Source: Amarobacter sp035326025
GTDB taxonomy: Bacteria > Chloroflexota > Dehalococcoidia > Tepidiformales > Tepidiformaceae
Assembly (NCBI GenBank): GCA_035326025.1
Contig: DAOKYT010000003.1
Span: 27,948-91,947 of the forward strand
Length of the DNA stretch: 64,000 bases
Direction: 5' to 3'
Shown: positions 40,951-49,504 of the stretch, in pieces
Layout: each line of letters begins with the position of its first letter
Position numbering within the stretch: the first letter of the stretch is position 1
Translations under genes and position numbers: made by a program
Notes under the pieces: model-generated
Seen by the model: only the letters and a program-made list of their open reading frames with translations
What the model was told of the DNA's origin: nothing
The model's database searches: none

Positions 40951-42444
40951 ATGCACACATCCGGGGCGGATCGGCCGGCCGTGGCGGGACTGCTCGCGCT
41001 CCCCGTGACAATTGCGGCTGCCTTCGCGGCATGGTGGGCAGCGTGCGGCCTCCTCCTCCACCGCGCTTTCCATTCCAATGCCTGGGACCTTGGTGTCTTC
41101 ACCCAGGTCACGTGGAACACCGCCCACGGCGAACCCTTCGAGTACTCGTTCCGGGCCATCTCCTACGCAGGCGACCACTGGCAGCCCGCGTTGCTGGTGT
41201 TCGTGCCGCTGGTGTGGGCGGGCGGTGGAGCGGGCGCGCTGCTCGTCTCCCAGGCGGTGCTCCTGGGCGCGGCCGTCATCCCCCTCTACCTCTGCGCGCG
41301 GCAGGGAGCAGGGCAGGCCGCCGCCCTGTTGGCCTGCATCGCCTACGGGTTCAGCCTCGGTGTCGCACGGGCCGTCTCGTTCGATTTCCACCTCGAAGCG
41401 CTCGCGCCGCTCCTCTGCTTCACCGCGGTCCATGGCCTCGTCCGCAAGCGCGACTGGCTGTTCGTCGCCCCGGTCGTGCTGCTCCTGGCAACGAAAGAAG
41501 ACGCACCAATCCTCGTCCTGGCGCTGGTGGTGCTCGCCGCCTGGCATTTCCAGTGGCGCCGCCGGGCCGCGGCGGTAGCCGCCGTGGCCATCATCTACGG
41601 CGCCGTGGTGAACCTCTGGCTCGTCCCCCACTTCCGGGGCGACGAGCTGAACCCGCTCGCCGAGCGCTACGGCTACCTGGGCGACTCGGCCACCGAAATC
41701 CTCCTCGCCATCCCCACCCGTCCCGCCGAGGTGGTTCGCCACGTGGTCACCTGGGACAAGGGTGCAGTGGTGCTGCTGCTCGTGCTCCTGGCCGCGGCCG
41801 GGGCTCCCCTGCTCCGCCCGGTCATGTTCCTGGCCGGCGCCCCCCTCGTCATCCTTCCGGCGCTATCCCAGGACAACGACCAGGCGCGCTTCGAGCTCCA
41901 CTACCTCCTGGCCCCGACCGCCTTCGCCTTCAGCTGCCTGCTCGTACACCTCAACCGCCCACCCGGCACCTGGTGGCCGGCGGTCAGCCGCCACCTCACG
42001 CCGCGGCGAACCCTGGCGGCGAGCGCCGCCGCTTCCGTCGCCGTGTTCATGCTTCACGCGCCCCTCCCACCGTCGTTCGCGTTCGAACCGGGACGTTTCG
42101 ATGTCGATCACCATGCCCGCGTCTCGCGCTCGTTCGTCGCGATGGTCCCCCCGGGGGCGATCGTCAGCGCCCAGTCTCCCTTCGTGCCCCACCTCGCACA
42201 GCGCCGCGAAATCTTCGTCTTTCCGCGCGTGCTCACCGCCGAATACGTCCTCATCGACGACTACGGGCCGAAGCCGCGGGAGGACCTCGAAGCCGGATAC
42301 GACGTCTGCCGCGATGCCCTGCCCCTCCTCGGCTTCGACCTGGTCCGCGAAGAAGAGGGCATCCAGCTCTGGCGCAAGGCGCGCCCGGCGGAGGCGGTCC
42401 CCGGCGTGCCGCCCTTCTGCAGCGGCCAGCACCCTGCGACCTGA
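40951..42444 (+). CDS. DUF2079 multi-pass membrane protein
   Basis: A 497-residue membrane protein with about ten helices and the DUF2079 hallmark AWDLGVFTQVTWNTAHGEPFEYSF near residue 45, followed by GDHWQPALLVFVPL and FDFHLEALAPLLCF. The fold is related to GT-C glycosyltransferases, with early Asp and an extracytoplasmic C-terminal portion (residues 380-497), but no activity is established. Single gene, ATG at 40951 with no clear Shine-Dalgarno. Confidence 0.85.
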   Translation: MHTSGADRPAVAGLLALPVTIAAAFAAWWAACGLLLHRAFHSNAWDLGVFTQVTWNTAHGEPFEYSFRAISYAGDHWQPALLVFVPLVWAGGGAGALLVSQAVLLGAAVIPLYLCARQGAGQAAALLACIAYGFSLGVARAVSFDFHLEALAPLLCFTAVHGLVRKRDWLFVAPVVLLLATKEDAPILVLALVVLAAWHFQWRRRAAAVAAVAIIYGAVVNLWLVPHFRGDELNPLAERYGYLGDSATEILLAIPTRPAEVVRHVVTWDKGAVVLLLVLLAAAGAPLLRPVMFLAGAPLVILPALSQDNDQARFELHYLLAPTAFAFSCLLVHLNRPPGTWWPAVSRHLTPRRTLAASAAASVAVFMLHAPLPPSFAFEPGRFDVDHHARVSRSFVAMVPPGAIVSAQSPFVPHLAQRREIFVFPRVLTAEYVLIDDYGPKPREDLEAGYDVCRDALPLLGFDLVREEEGIQLWRKARPAEAVPGVPPFCSGQHPAT

Positions 42445-42520
42445 CCCGGGACGGCTTTGGCAGCCCCTCCACCAGGCGGCGCCGGCAGCGCCCCGAATTG
42501 GAGGCCTGCCCGCCCCCCGC

Positions 42521-43507
42521 CTACACCCGCGCCCAGTTGTTCGTCGTGAAGATGTCCTCGTCCAGGGGGCTGCGCTCGCCCAGTTCCAGCCGGAACCCCG
42601 CCACCGCGCCGATCATCGCGGCGTTATCGGTGCAGAACTTCGGCGGTGGGATGCGCACCGGCACCGGGCAGCGCCGCTGCAACTCCTCGCGCAGGCGCGT
42701 GTTCGCCGCCACGCCGCCAGCCACCAGCACGTTCCTGGCGCCCATCTCCCGCGCCAGCCGCGTCGTTTTGCCCGCCAGCACGTCCACCACCGCTTCCTGG
42801 AATTCCCAGGCGATCTCCGGCACCGGGTACTTGCCCTCGCGCACCACGTGCAACACCGCCGTCTTCAGCCCGCTGAAGCTGAAGTCGAACGTCCCGTGCA
42901 TCCACGCCCGTGGCAGGTCGAGCGTGCTCGGCCCGCCTTCGAGCGCCGCCTTCGCCACGTGCGGCCCGCCCGGGAACGGCAGCCCCAGCAGCCGCCCGAC
43001 CTTGTCGAACGCCTCGCCGGCCGCGTCGTCGCGCGTGCCGCCCAGCCGCTCGTACTGCCCGTGGGAGCGCATGAGCACCAGGTCGGTGTGGCCGCCGCTC
43101 ACCACCAGGCAGAGCGCCGGGAACTCGGGCTCGGGGCCTTCCACCAGCCAGTTCGCGTAGATGTGCCCTTCGAGGTGGTTGATGCCGATGAACGGCAACT
43201 CCCGCCCGAACGCGATCGCCTTCGCCGCGTTGTAGCCCACGAGTAGCGACCCCGCGAGCCCCGGCCCCCGTGTACCCGCCACCGCCTCGATGTCGTCGAG
43301 GGTGCACCCGGCGGTTGCCAGCGCCTCCTGGATGACCGGCACGATCTTGCGCAGGTGGTGGCGGCTCGCCACCTCGGGCACCACCCCGCCGTACCGGGCG
43401 TGGAGGTCCACCTGCGACGCCACGACCGAGGAGCGCGCCACGCGCCCATCCTCGATCACCGCCGCCGCGGTCTCATCGCACGAAGACTCGATGGCCAGGA
43501 CTCTCAC
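42521..43507 (-). CDS. tsaD: tRNA N6-threonylcarbamoyladenosine transferase TsaD
   Basis: TsaD with TsaB/E makes t6A at position 37 of ANN-decoding tRNAs. The 328-residue protein has MRVLAIESSCDETAAAVIEDGR, the metal-binding His pair INHLEGHIYANWL, CLVVSGGHTDLV, and the ATP motif FTDNAAMIG-like FCTDNAAMIGAVAGFR. GTG at 43507 is chosen over the longer frame (43570), whose first 21 residues do not match the family. It diverges from dsbB. Confidence 0.96.
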   Translation of the reverse strand: MRVLAIESSCDETAAAVIEDGRVARSSVVASQVDLHARYGGVVPEVASRHHLRKIVPVIQEALATAGCTLDDIEAVAGTRGPGLAGSLLVGYNAAKAIAFGRELPFIGINHLEGHIYANWLVEGPEPEFPALCLVVSGGHTDLVLMRSHGQYERLGGTRDDAAGEAFDKVGRLLGLPFPGGPHVAKAALEGGPSTLDLPRAWMHGTFDFSFSGLKTAVLHVVREGKYPVPEIAWEFQEAVVDVLAGKTTRLAREMGARNVLVAGGVAANTRLREELQRRCPVPVRIPPPKFCTDNAAMIGAVAGFRLELGERSPLDEDIFTTNNWARV

Positions 43508-43832
43508 GCGCCCAGCGTACCACCACATGCGCTCCGCGTGACGTGTTTTGCCGCCCCGGACACCCGGCATCGCCGGGCATCCCCCGCGGGAGGGGTAACG
43601 ATGGCGACAGGCTCCGAACGCGGTACCTGCCCGTCGCCCGGGGTGAGCACGCCAGCGCCAGGCTGAGGCCCCGGGACTACCGCCCCCGGGATTCGGGCCG
43701 ATCGGGCACTCCCGCCGTTCGCGGGATCGAAGAAGGTAGTTGCATGGAGTACCGGTCCGGTTTGCTGACCGTTGGCCGAATTACCCCGGCCTTTATCGTG
43801 CCCGCCGAGACCCCTGTGGTAGGGTTGCGCTG
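43508..43832. other. 325-bp divergent intergenic region, no gene recognised
   Basis: Between tsaD and dsbB I find no credible gene or known structured RNA. There are CCCGGG-rich inverted repeats (43670-43695) and a short GGCC/GGCC hairpin followed by TTTAT near 43774-43795. Promoters for both genes should lie here but are not clear. Confidence 0.4.
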
Positions 43833-44396
43833 ATGGAGTCGGAACAGTATGTCTCGCCGATCCTGGCCGCGGCCTCGATCGCCGTCGTCTTCGCGGTCCT
43901 CATCGGCATCATGGTGGCCGAGCTCCCCTCGGGCGAGCGTGTCCGCACCCTCTTCGACCAGCACGCGCAGAAGCTCATGCTGGCCGTGTCCCTCACGGCA
44001 ACGCTGGGCTCGCTCTACTATTCCGAAGTCGTCGAGTTCATCCCCTGCGAGTTCTGCTGGTTCCAGCGCATCGTGATGTACCCCATCGCCATCCTCCTCA
44101 TCGTGGCGCTCGCCACCCGCAGCCGGATCGAGCCGAAGTACATCGTCACCCTTGCCGCAATCGGCGTGCCGCTCTCCATCTACCACTACCAGCTCCAGCT
44201 CTTCCCCGAGCAGGGCCAGATCTGCTCGGGCGTCATCTCCTGCACCGATAAGAACGTCGAAGAGTTCGGGATCGTGTCGATCCCGTTCATGGCTGGCGCC
44301 GGGTTCATCTCGATCCTGCTGCTCCAGGTCGCTGAATGGCGCGCCGACCTCTACTACCGGCGCGCCCTGGGGGCGGAGGGCGCCGAGGGCCGGTAA
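43833..44396 (+). CDS. DsbB-family disulfide bond formation protein
   Basis: A 187-residue membrane protein with four to five helices. Both redox pairs are visible: PCEFCWFQR (CxxC in the first loop) and QICSGVISC (second pair). DsbB reoxidises a DsbA-like oxidase using quinone. A DsbA-like protein is at 52861. ATG 43833 is chosen since the frame to 43740 adds an unconserved leader. Divergent from tsaD and followed by the hydrolase after 33 bp. Confidence 0.93.
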   Translation: MESEQYVSPILAAASIAVVFAVLIGIMVAELPSGERVRTLFDQHAQKLMLAVSLTATLGSLYYSEVVEFIPCEFCWFQRIVMYPIAILLIVALATRSRIEPKYIVTLAAIGVPLSIYHYQLQLFPEQGQICSGVISCTDKNVEEFGIVSIPFMAGAGFISILLLQVAEWRADLYYRRALGAEGAEGR

Positions 44397-44429
44397 CGGC
44401 TGGCGCCGGCCCTTCGCTACACTCGATCC

Positions 44430-45209
44430 ATGCCCTACACGCGCCGCAGCGGGTTGCGCATCCATTACCGGGTCGCGGGGAAGGGCCCGCCGCTCGTTCT
44501 TGTCCACGGCTACACGTCGAGCGGCTGGACCAACTGGGTCGCCCCCGGCTGGGTCGAGTTCCTCTCCGCCCGGCATACCCTCCTGGTGCCCGACCTGCGG
44601 GGACACGGGTTGAGCCAGAAGCCTTACTCGACCGCCGCCTACACCGTCCGCTCCCTGGCCGGGGACGTCCTCGCCGTGATGGACCGGGAGGGTTTCGAGC
44701 GGTCGCCCATCTTCGGGTACTCGATGGGGGGCATGGTCGCGCTCGAGCTCCTGCTCTCGCATCCCGGCCGCATCGAGGCGGCGATCATCGGGGGCATGGG
44801 CAGCTACTTCCCGCGTGGCCGGGGCCGCTTCTCCCTCGAGCGGCAGCCGGCCGCGAGCACCGCGCCGCGCCGTGGTCCCGTCGAGCTCGCGCGCTTCCTC
44901 GGTGGGTACTTCGCCCGGTTCGACCCTATCGCCCTCGACCGCGTCTTCCGGGGCGTCTTCCGCGGCAACCAGCCGGTCGACCCGGCCCGGCTCCACGAGG
45001 TCCACGCCCCGGTGCTGGTGGCCGCCGGCACGCGGGACCCGTTCTTCGCACCCGCACGGGACCTTGCCGCCGCCATTCCCGGCGCGCGTTTCCTGCCGCT
45101 GCCGCGGGAAGGCCACCTCAGCGCCATCCGCAACCCGCTACTCCGGGCCGAGGTGGCGGCCTTCCTGGAGCGCATCGCCGGCCAGGTTGAACGGCCCGAT
45201 CCGGCGTGA
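44430..45209 (+). CDS. alpha/beta-fold hydrolase
   Basis: A 259-residue alpha/beta hydrolase with the oxyanion motif VHGYTSSG, the nucleophile Ser in FGYSMGGMVAL, an acid in AAGTRDPFF and the catalytic His in PLPREGHLSAIRN. Likely esterase, substrate unknown. Its TGA overlaps the GTG of a truncated XRE-like reading frame. Confidence 0.9.
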   Translation: MPYTRRSGLRIHYRVAGKGPPLVLVHGYTSSGWTNWVAPGWVEFLSARHTLLVPDLRGHGLSQKPYSTAAYTVRSLAGDVLAVMDREGFERSPIFGYSMGGMVALELLLSHPGRIEAAIIGGMGSYFPRGRGRFSLERQPAASTAPRRGPVELARFLGGYFARFDPIALDRVFRGVFRGNQPVDPARLHEVHAPVLVAAGTRDPFFAPARDLAAAIPGARFLPLPREGHLSAIRNPLLRAEVAAFLERIAGQVERPDPA

Positions 45210-45358
45210 GCAAGGCCATGATCGCGAAGGTGGAGTCCGGCGCCTCCGCCCCCACGGCGGGGCTGCCCGGCAGGCTCCGGGGTGGCCTCGGGGTCACGCT
45301 CTGCAGGCTCATGATCGAGGCGGAATCCTCCGGGCTGGCCGCCGTGGCTACACGGTAG
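45206..45358 (+). pseudogene. remnant of an XRE-family transcriptional regulator
   Basis: A 50-residue frame (GTG-TAG) overlapping the hydrolase stop. VSKAMIAKVESGASAPTAGLPGRLRGGLGVTLCRLMIEAE aligns by eye with the second half of an HTH_XRE domain (pattern SKA.IS.iE.G..sPT...L.rLa..Lg.tL..L...aE), but the first helices are missing and there is no cupin domain. Probably a decayed regulator fragment rather than a functional gene; a short antisigma-like peptide cannot be ruled out. Confidence 0.6.
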
Positions 45359-45371
45359 CCATCACGCCGGG

Positions 45372-45881
45372 TTAGCGCCCGGCCGCAAATGTCCCGACAT
45401 CCTTCCAGACGAGCTCGGCCCCGGAGTGGCCCGCGACGACCATGATGATCAGGGCGATCCCCGCGGGGACCAGCGCCACGGCATAGGTCGCCGCGGGTGC
45501 CCACGCGGGCAGGTTGAAGCGCTTTCCCCAGCGGTCCACCGCCCACACGGCCACCGCCGCGAATGCCAGCAGGAGCGCGAACGCGAAAGCCGCATCCCCC
45601 TGTTCGGGGTGGTCCCCAAAGCGGGCCGTGACGCCCTCGCTCCGCGCCGCGCGCGCCACGGTGTCCTCGAGCGATTCGCCGGCTTCCTTCGCCAGGAGGG
45701 CGGCTGCCGCGCCACCAACGGCGATGAGGGCCACAGGCAGGCTGTACGCTTTGCGCCACGATGCCTTCCAGCACGTCACGGCCAGCGCAACAGCTGCCAG
45801 CGGGACCAGGACAACCGCTGCGTGAACCAGGAGGGCATGCGCCGGCAGGCCGGCGATAGTGGAGATCTCCAGGAACAACAT
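45372..45881 (-). CDS. DUF2231-like membrane protein
   Basis: A 169-residue protein with four hydrophobic helices. LPAHALLVHAAVVLVPLA at the start and HSGAELVWKD at the end, with conserved His residues, are the features of DUF2231 membrane proteins, sometimes found near respiratory genes. Function unknown. Convergent with the XRE remnant. Confidence 0.8.
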   Translation of the reverse strand: MLFLEISTIAGLPAHALLVHAAVVLVPLAAVALAVTCWKASWRKAYSLPVALIAVGGAAAALLAKEAGESLEDTVARAARSEGVTARFGDHPEQGDAAFAFALLLAFAAVAVWAVDRWGKRFNLPAWAPAATYAVALVPAGIALIIMVVAGHSGAELVWKDVGTFAAGR

Positions 45882-46004
45882 TCACTCCGTCCCGAAACGC
45901 GTGAGTGCGAGCGCCACACGCTCGCCATGAGATCCATAGTTCGTGGCAGGTAAACATTCAGTACTGTTGCCGGTAGTTGGGAAACTTCTGGTGATAACGA
46001 GAAC

Positions 46005-46022
46005 TGTGCCACGCGTGGCACA
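46005..46022. promoter_or_regulatory. perfect 18-bp palindrome before the acyl-CoA dehydrogenase gene
   Basis: TGTGCCACGCGTGGCACA is perfectly self-complementary and lies 144 bp before the ATG of the acyl-CoA dehydrogenase, in a 284-bp gap. The form suits a TetR- or GntR-type operator, a common control of fatty-acid genes. No regulator is encoded next to it. Confidence 0.55.
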
Positions 46023-46165
46023 TTACGTGCGACATTTGTGTTGCCTAATGGTGCATGAATGGCGGTGCTGGGCAAGTGCTTCGGCGCGGCGCGGCGCATA
46101 CCCCTATCGACAACCGCCCGCCCGCCATTCACAATCGGGCCACCTTTCAAACCCGGAGCGATCCC

Positions 46166-47368
46166 ATGGAATTCCGAGACAACGAACGCGAGTCGGCCTT
46201 TCGGGCCGAGGTCCGCGGCTTCCTTGATGCCGAGTTCCCCGCCGACTTCAGCAGCCGCCCCACGGAATGGGGTCTGTTCAACGGCGCTGGCCGCGCAATC
46301 CCGGGCTTCACGGAATTCATGCGCGGCTGGACGGCGAAGCTCAACCAGCGCGGCTGGGGCGCCCCCGCCTGGCCAAGGGAACACGGCGGCGGCGGCCTCA
46401 GCGTGAAGGAACAGTTCATCCTCAGCGAGGAGTTCGCCTGGCGCCGCGCTCCGCGCCCCGGGGGCATCGGCCACGGCTGGGCCGGCCCGACGATCATGGT
46501 CTACGGCACGGACGAGCAAAAAGCCGCGTACCTCCCGAAAATCATCTCCGGCGAACACATCTGGTGCCAGCTCTTCTCGGAACCTGGCGCCGGGTCCGAC
46601 CTCGCTTCACTCCAGACTCGCGCCATCCGCGACGGCGACGACTACGTGGTCAACGGCCAGAAGATCTGGACTTCCGGCGCCCAGCATGCGCACATGGGCA
46701 TCCTCATTGCCCGCACCAACCCGGATGCCCCCAAGCACCGGGGCATCAGCTACTTCCTGGTCGATATGAAGGCGCCGGGCATCCAGGTCCGGCCGCTCAT
46801 CAACATGCTCAACAGCCACGAGTTCAACGAGGTCTATTTCGAGGACGTGCGGGTCCCCGCGAAGAACCTCCTTGGCGAGGAGAACCGCGGCTGGTACCTG
46901 GCCACCACCACCCTGGACTTCGAGCGCTCGGGTATCGCCACCAGCGTCGCCCACCAGCTCATCGTCCGCGACCTGGTGCAGTACGCGAAGGAATCCGGGG
47001 TAGGTAGCCACACGGTGGCCACAACGCCCCAGGTGCGGAACGAGCTCGCCGACCGCGCCATCGAAGCCCAGGTCGAGTCCCTGATCTGCTACCGGATCAT
47101 CTCCATGCAGGAGCGCGGCGAGATCCCCAACAAGGAATCCTCCATCGCCAAGCTCTTCTCGAGCGAGCTCGATGTCCGCCTTGCCACCACGGCCATGCAC
47201 CTCGGCGGCCTCTACAGCCAGGTCACCGATAGGGCTGATCCCCACGCAATGGGCGGCCGGTTCGCGCGCTTCTACATGCACAGCACCACCAGCCCCATCG
47301 GCGGCGGCACCAGCGAAATCCAGCGCAACATCATCGCCATGCGCGGCCTCGGCCTGCCACGGGGCTAG
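46166..47368 (+). CDS. acyl-CoA dehydrogenase
   Basis: A 400-residue FAD flavoenzyme. Three domains: helical N-terminus (MEFRDNERESAFRAEVRGFLDAEFP), beta domain with CQLFSEPGAGSDLASLQTRAIRDGDDYVVNGQKIWTSGAQ, and C-terminal helices with GGTSEIQRNIIAMRGLGLPRG. The base in FMRGWTAKL-type short-chain enzymes is a Glu in the C-domain, here not identified with certainty. ATG 46166 with GGAG upstream fits the family; the frame to 46055 is not coding. An isolated gene downstream of a palindromic operator. Confidence 0.93.
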   Translation: MEFRDNERESAFRAEVRGFLDAEFPADFSSRPTEWGLFNGAGRAIPGFTEFMRGWTAKLNQRGWGAPAWPREHGGGGLSVKEQFILSEEFAWRRAPRPGGIGHGWAGPTIMVYGTDEQKAAYLPKIISGEHIWCQLFSEPGAGSDLASLQTRAIRDGDDYVVNGQKIWTSGAQHAHMGILIARTNPDAPKHRGISYFLVDMKAPGIQVRPLINMLNSHEFNEVYFEDVRVPAKNLLGEENRGWYLATTTLDFERSGIATSVAHQLIVRDLVQYAKESGVGSHTVATTPQVRNELADRAIEAQVESLICYRIISMQERGEIPNKESSIAKLFSSELDVRLATTAMHLGGLYSQVTDRADPHAMGGRFARFYMHSTTSPIGGGTSEIQRNIIAMRGLGLPRG

Positions 47369-47410
47369 ACCCGGCAGTATGGGTCTACGGCAATATGGTA
47401 ATATGGGCCC

Positions 47411-47674
47411 ATGAAGACCACCGTCGACATCGACGATGAACTCCTGAAGGCAGCGAAGAAGGCCGCCATCGATGAGGGCATCACCCTGCGCGAGTTCATG
47501 GAGGACGCGTTGCGCCACCGGTTGGCGCTCCACCGGGCGAATGAGCGCGTGCGCGATTGGGGGACCCCCGGGCGGGCGGAACGGGGCGACCTGTACGCCT
47601 CCGATGCATGGAAGATGCTGGACGATATCGAGCGTGCCATCGAGCGAGCCAGCCGCAAGAGGGCGGCACTCTGA
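47411..47674 (+). CDS. VapB-like ribbon-helix-helix antitoxin
   Basis: An 87-residue antitoxin: MKTTVDIDDELLKAAKKAAIDEGITLREFMEDALRHRL is the RHH DNA-binding part, and a basic/acidic C-terminus wraps the toxin. Its TGA overlaps a CTG that appears to start the PIN toxin (CTGA at 47671-47674). Before the ATG, TATGG is repeated (47378-47406), a probable autoregulatory operator. Confidence 0.85.
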   Translation: MKTTVDIDDELLKAAKKAAIDEGITLREFMEDALRHRLALHRANERVRDWGTPGRAERGDLYASDAWKMLDDIERAIERASRKRAAL

Positions 47675-48102
47675 AGCGCATCGCGCTCGACACCAACGTC
47701 CTCGTTGGCTTGCTCGGACCGGCGAGCGGCGACCTGCGGCCCAGGCTTGCCGGCCGCCTTCAGCGTGCCGTCGAGGCGGGAAGCACCATGCACGTGCCGT
47801 TTGTCTGCCTCGGGGAGTTCTGGCGGACCATGACAGAGCCGAGGGGGTACGCGGTGTCGCCGGAAGACACGTCTCTTTTGCTCAGGCGCGCGCTCCAGGT
47901 CATGCCGCCGTTGATGCCGCCACCCAACTTCACCGATGCGTGGCTCGCGCTGGCGCAGCAATTGCGGCCCACGGGCGCCGCGGTGTTCGATGTGCAGATT
48001 GCAGCGCTCTGCCTGCACCATCGCATGGACGAGATTTGGACGTTCGACGAGACGTTTCCGCCGGTGGATAACCTGCAGGCGCTTAACCCGCTCGCCGGGT
48101 GA
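47671..48102 (+). CDS. PIN-domain toxin (VapC-like), probable CTG start
   Basis: A 143-residue PIN RNase: the four acidic residues are in IALDTNVLVGLL, CLGEFWRTM, VFDVQIAAL and TFDETFPPV. The frame begins upstream at 47557, but the family start (M..IALDTN) lies at CTG 47671, which overlaps the antitoxin stop exactly as ATGA would. An in-frame ATG at 47608, inside the antitoxin gene, is the alternative. The gene end overlaps the PadR gene end by 20 bp, tail to tail. Confidence 0.87.
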   Translation: MKRIALDTNVLVGLLGPASGDLRPRLAGRLQRAVEAGSTMHVPFVCLGEFWRTMTEPRGYAVSPEDTSLLLRRALQVMPPLMPPPNFTDAWLALAQQLRPTGAAVFDVQIAALCLHHRMDEIWTFDETFPPVDNLQALNPLAG

Positions 48103-48622
48103 TGCGGTCCCCGACCGGCCCCGCAACCCGCCTCCCCAGGACCCCCTGGATCCAGGTGATATCGGCCCGCAGGTGCGCGATGCGCCGTTCGCGGGCCGCT
48201 TGCTCCCAGGGGCCGGCCGCTTCCGCGCGCAGGGCACGTTCTTCATCCGTCAACCGGCGCGCCGCCGTGGCCATCCGGGCCCGCAGGACGCCGAGCGCAT
48301 CATCCAGCCCGGAGACGCCGGCGGCGGCGACCGCCAGGGCGAAGAGCGGCGATTCGAGCGGCTCGCGCCGCAGGATGCCGGCGGCGGCGGCGCCCGCGGC
48401 GGAGCGGCCCTCCCCGGTGAGCCGCAGGATCCGCCGGAAGCGGCCGTTCTCGCCGCGCGTATCCTCGGCCTCGATCCATCCCCTCGCCACGAGTGCGTCG
48501 ACCCGCCGGTAGAGCGTGCTCCGCGTGGCGCGCACGCCCAGGCCGCGCAGGTGGTCCAGGAGCTCGTACGGGTGAGTTGGGTTCGCGGCAACCGCGGCGA
48601 GGATGGGAAAGTCATCGATCAT
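48083..48622 (-). CDS. PadR-family transcriptional regulator
   Basis: A 179-residue winged-helix regulator. HTH with MIDDFPILAAVAANPTHPYELLDHLRGLGVRATRSTLYRRVDALVARGWIEAEDTRGENGRFRRILRLT (residues 1-70), then a C-terminal helical dimerisation domain of Vir/PadR-s2 type. Upstream, four palindrome copies (48667-48777) are likely its operators, and a divergent small gene starts at 49011. Confidence 0.88.
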   Translation of the reverse strand: MIDDFPILAAVAANPTHPYELLDHLRGLGVRATRSTLYRRVDALVARGWIEAEDTRGENGRFRRILRLTGEGRSAAGAAAAGILRREPLESPLFALAVAAAGVSGLDDALGVLRARMATAARRLTDEERALRAEAAGPWEQAARERRIAHLRADITWIQGVLGRRVAGPVGDRITRRAG

Positions 48623-48666
48623 GCCGTGAGTATCCGCGCCAGGGCTGAGGGTCCGTATCGGGAGGT

Positions 48667-48777
48667 TTCCCGATTGGGAGCAGCCAGAGTGCCCATTTGG
48701 AAGCAGCCGCGGGGACATTCCCGGCGGATGCGCCCGGCATTCCCATTTGGGAACGCGGGCGTATTCCCGATTGGGAC
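48667..48777. promoter_or_regulatory. array of four palindromic operator-like sites upstream of padR
   Basis: Copies of TTCCC(G/A)(A/T)TTGGGAA: TTCCCGATTGGGAG at 48667-48680, TGCCCATTTGGAAG at 48690-48703, TTCCCATTTGGGAA at 48740-48753 and TTCCCGATTGGGAC at 48764-48777. Their centres are spaced 23, 50 and 24 bp, so they form two pairs about two helical turns apart. A perfect CGGGAAGCTTCCCG palindrome follows at 48835-48848. They fit an autoregulated PadR; the binding is inferred. The rest of this 388-bp gap (48623-49010) has a 10-bp direct repeat ACTCTGTGTG near 48777-48801. Confidence 0.65.
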
Positions 48778-49010
48778 TCTGTGTGACGGCCAGACTCTGT
48801 GTGGCTGGCCGCGGCTGGCGGGAAAACCCGGAGCGGGAAGCTTCCCGCGATGCCCGCCGCAGGGCGTGGGCCATGGCGGGTGGGCATGCGGGCGGCGTAC
48901 CCCGGCCGGGCCGCCACGTTACGGGAGCCCGGGTGGACTGACCGTGACAGGGACGTGACAACTGGACGTAACTGATTGAGACGGAGCCGGCCGGTGGTAC
49001 GGTGTGGCCA

Positions 49011-49238
49011 ATGGAGAGACGTGCAAGCGCGGTGCTGTGTGCGTGGTGTGGGGCCCTGGCCTCGGGCGCGCTCCCGGCGGAGTACATCTCGCACGGCATC
49101 TGCGCGGACTGCGCGATCGGGTTCCTCCGCCGGCTCCCGCCGGCGTACCTCCGCTCAATCGCCGAGCCCGATGGGGCGGTGACGCTGCTTTCCGGTCACC
49201 GCCTGCCGCTGGCGCCGGACGGGCGGCCACTCGACTGA
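49011..49238 (+). CDS. small double-CxxC protein
   Basis: A 75-residue protein with a zinc-knuckle pattern: LCAWCGALASGALPAEYISHGICADCAIGFLRRLP, two CxxC plus His. The middle HGICxxC form is common in small regulatory zinc-binding proteins associated with two-component systems. The C-terminal half is hydrophilic. It is divergent from padR with the operator array between them. Its 5' region contains TTGAGA-N17-TACGGT ending just before the GTG 49002/ATG 49011, a plausible promoter, though it would leave almost no leader. Confidence 0.6.
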   Translation: MERRASAVLCAWCGALASGALPAEYISHGICADCAIGFLRRLPPAYLRSIAEPDGAVTLLSGHRLPLAPDGRPLD

Positions 49239-49504
49239 ACGGCGGGGCACCTGCACGGGACCAGAGCATCGCAATTCGCGTGATGAACGTCGTTGGAACC
49301 TTGCAGGCCGCTCGCGCATGGCCTTCGGGAATTCCCCGATTCTTTCCGCGATTCATAAAGAGGCGCCCGGTACACCGAGCGCGCCTTCCATAACCGTGGT
49401 ACGGTGCGCCCGGGGCAGCACCGGAGACCACCGTACGGCGCATGCAGTGCGGCCCCGGCGATGCCGTTACTAATGGTGTGAGACAGCTGGTGGTGGTGCG
49501 TGGG

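Noticed and set aside
41106..41119. GGTCACGTGGAAC, resembling parS
   Set aside because: Three mismatches to the 14-bp consensus and inside the DUF2079 coding sequence.
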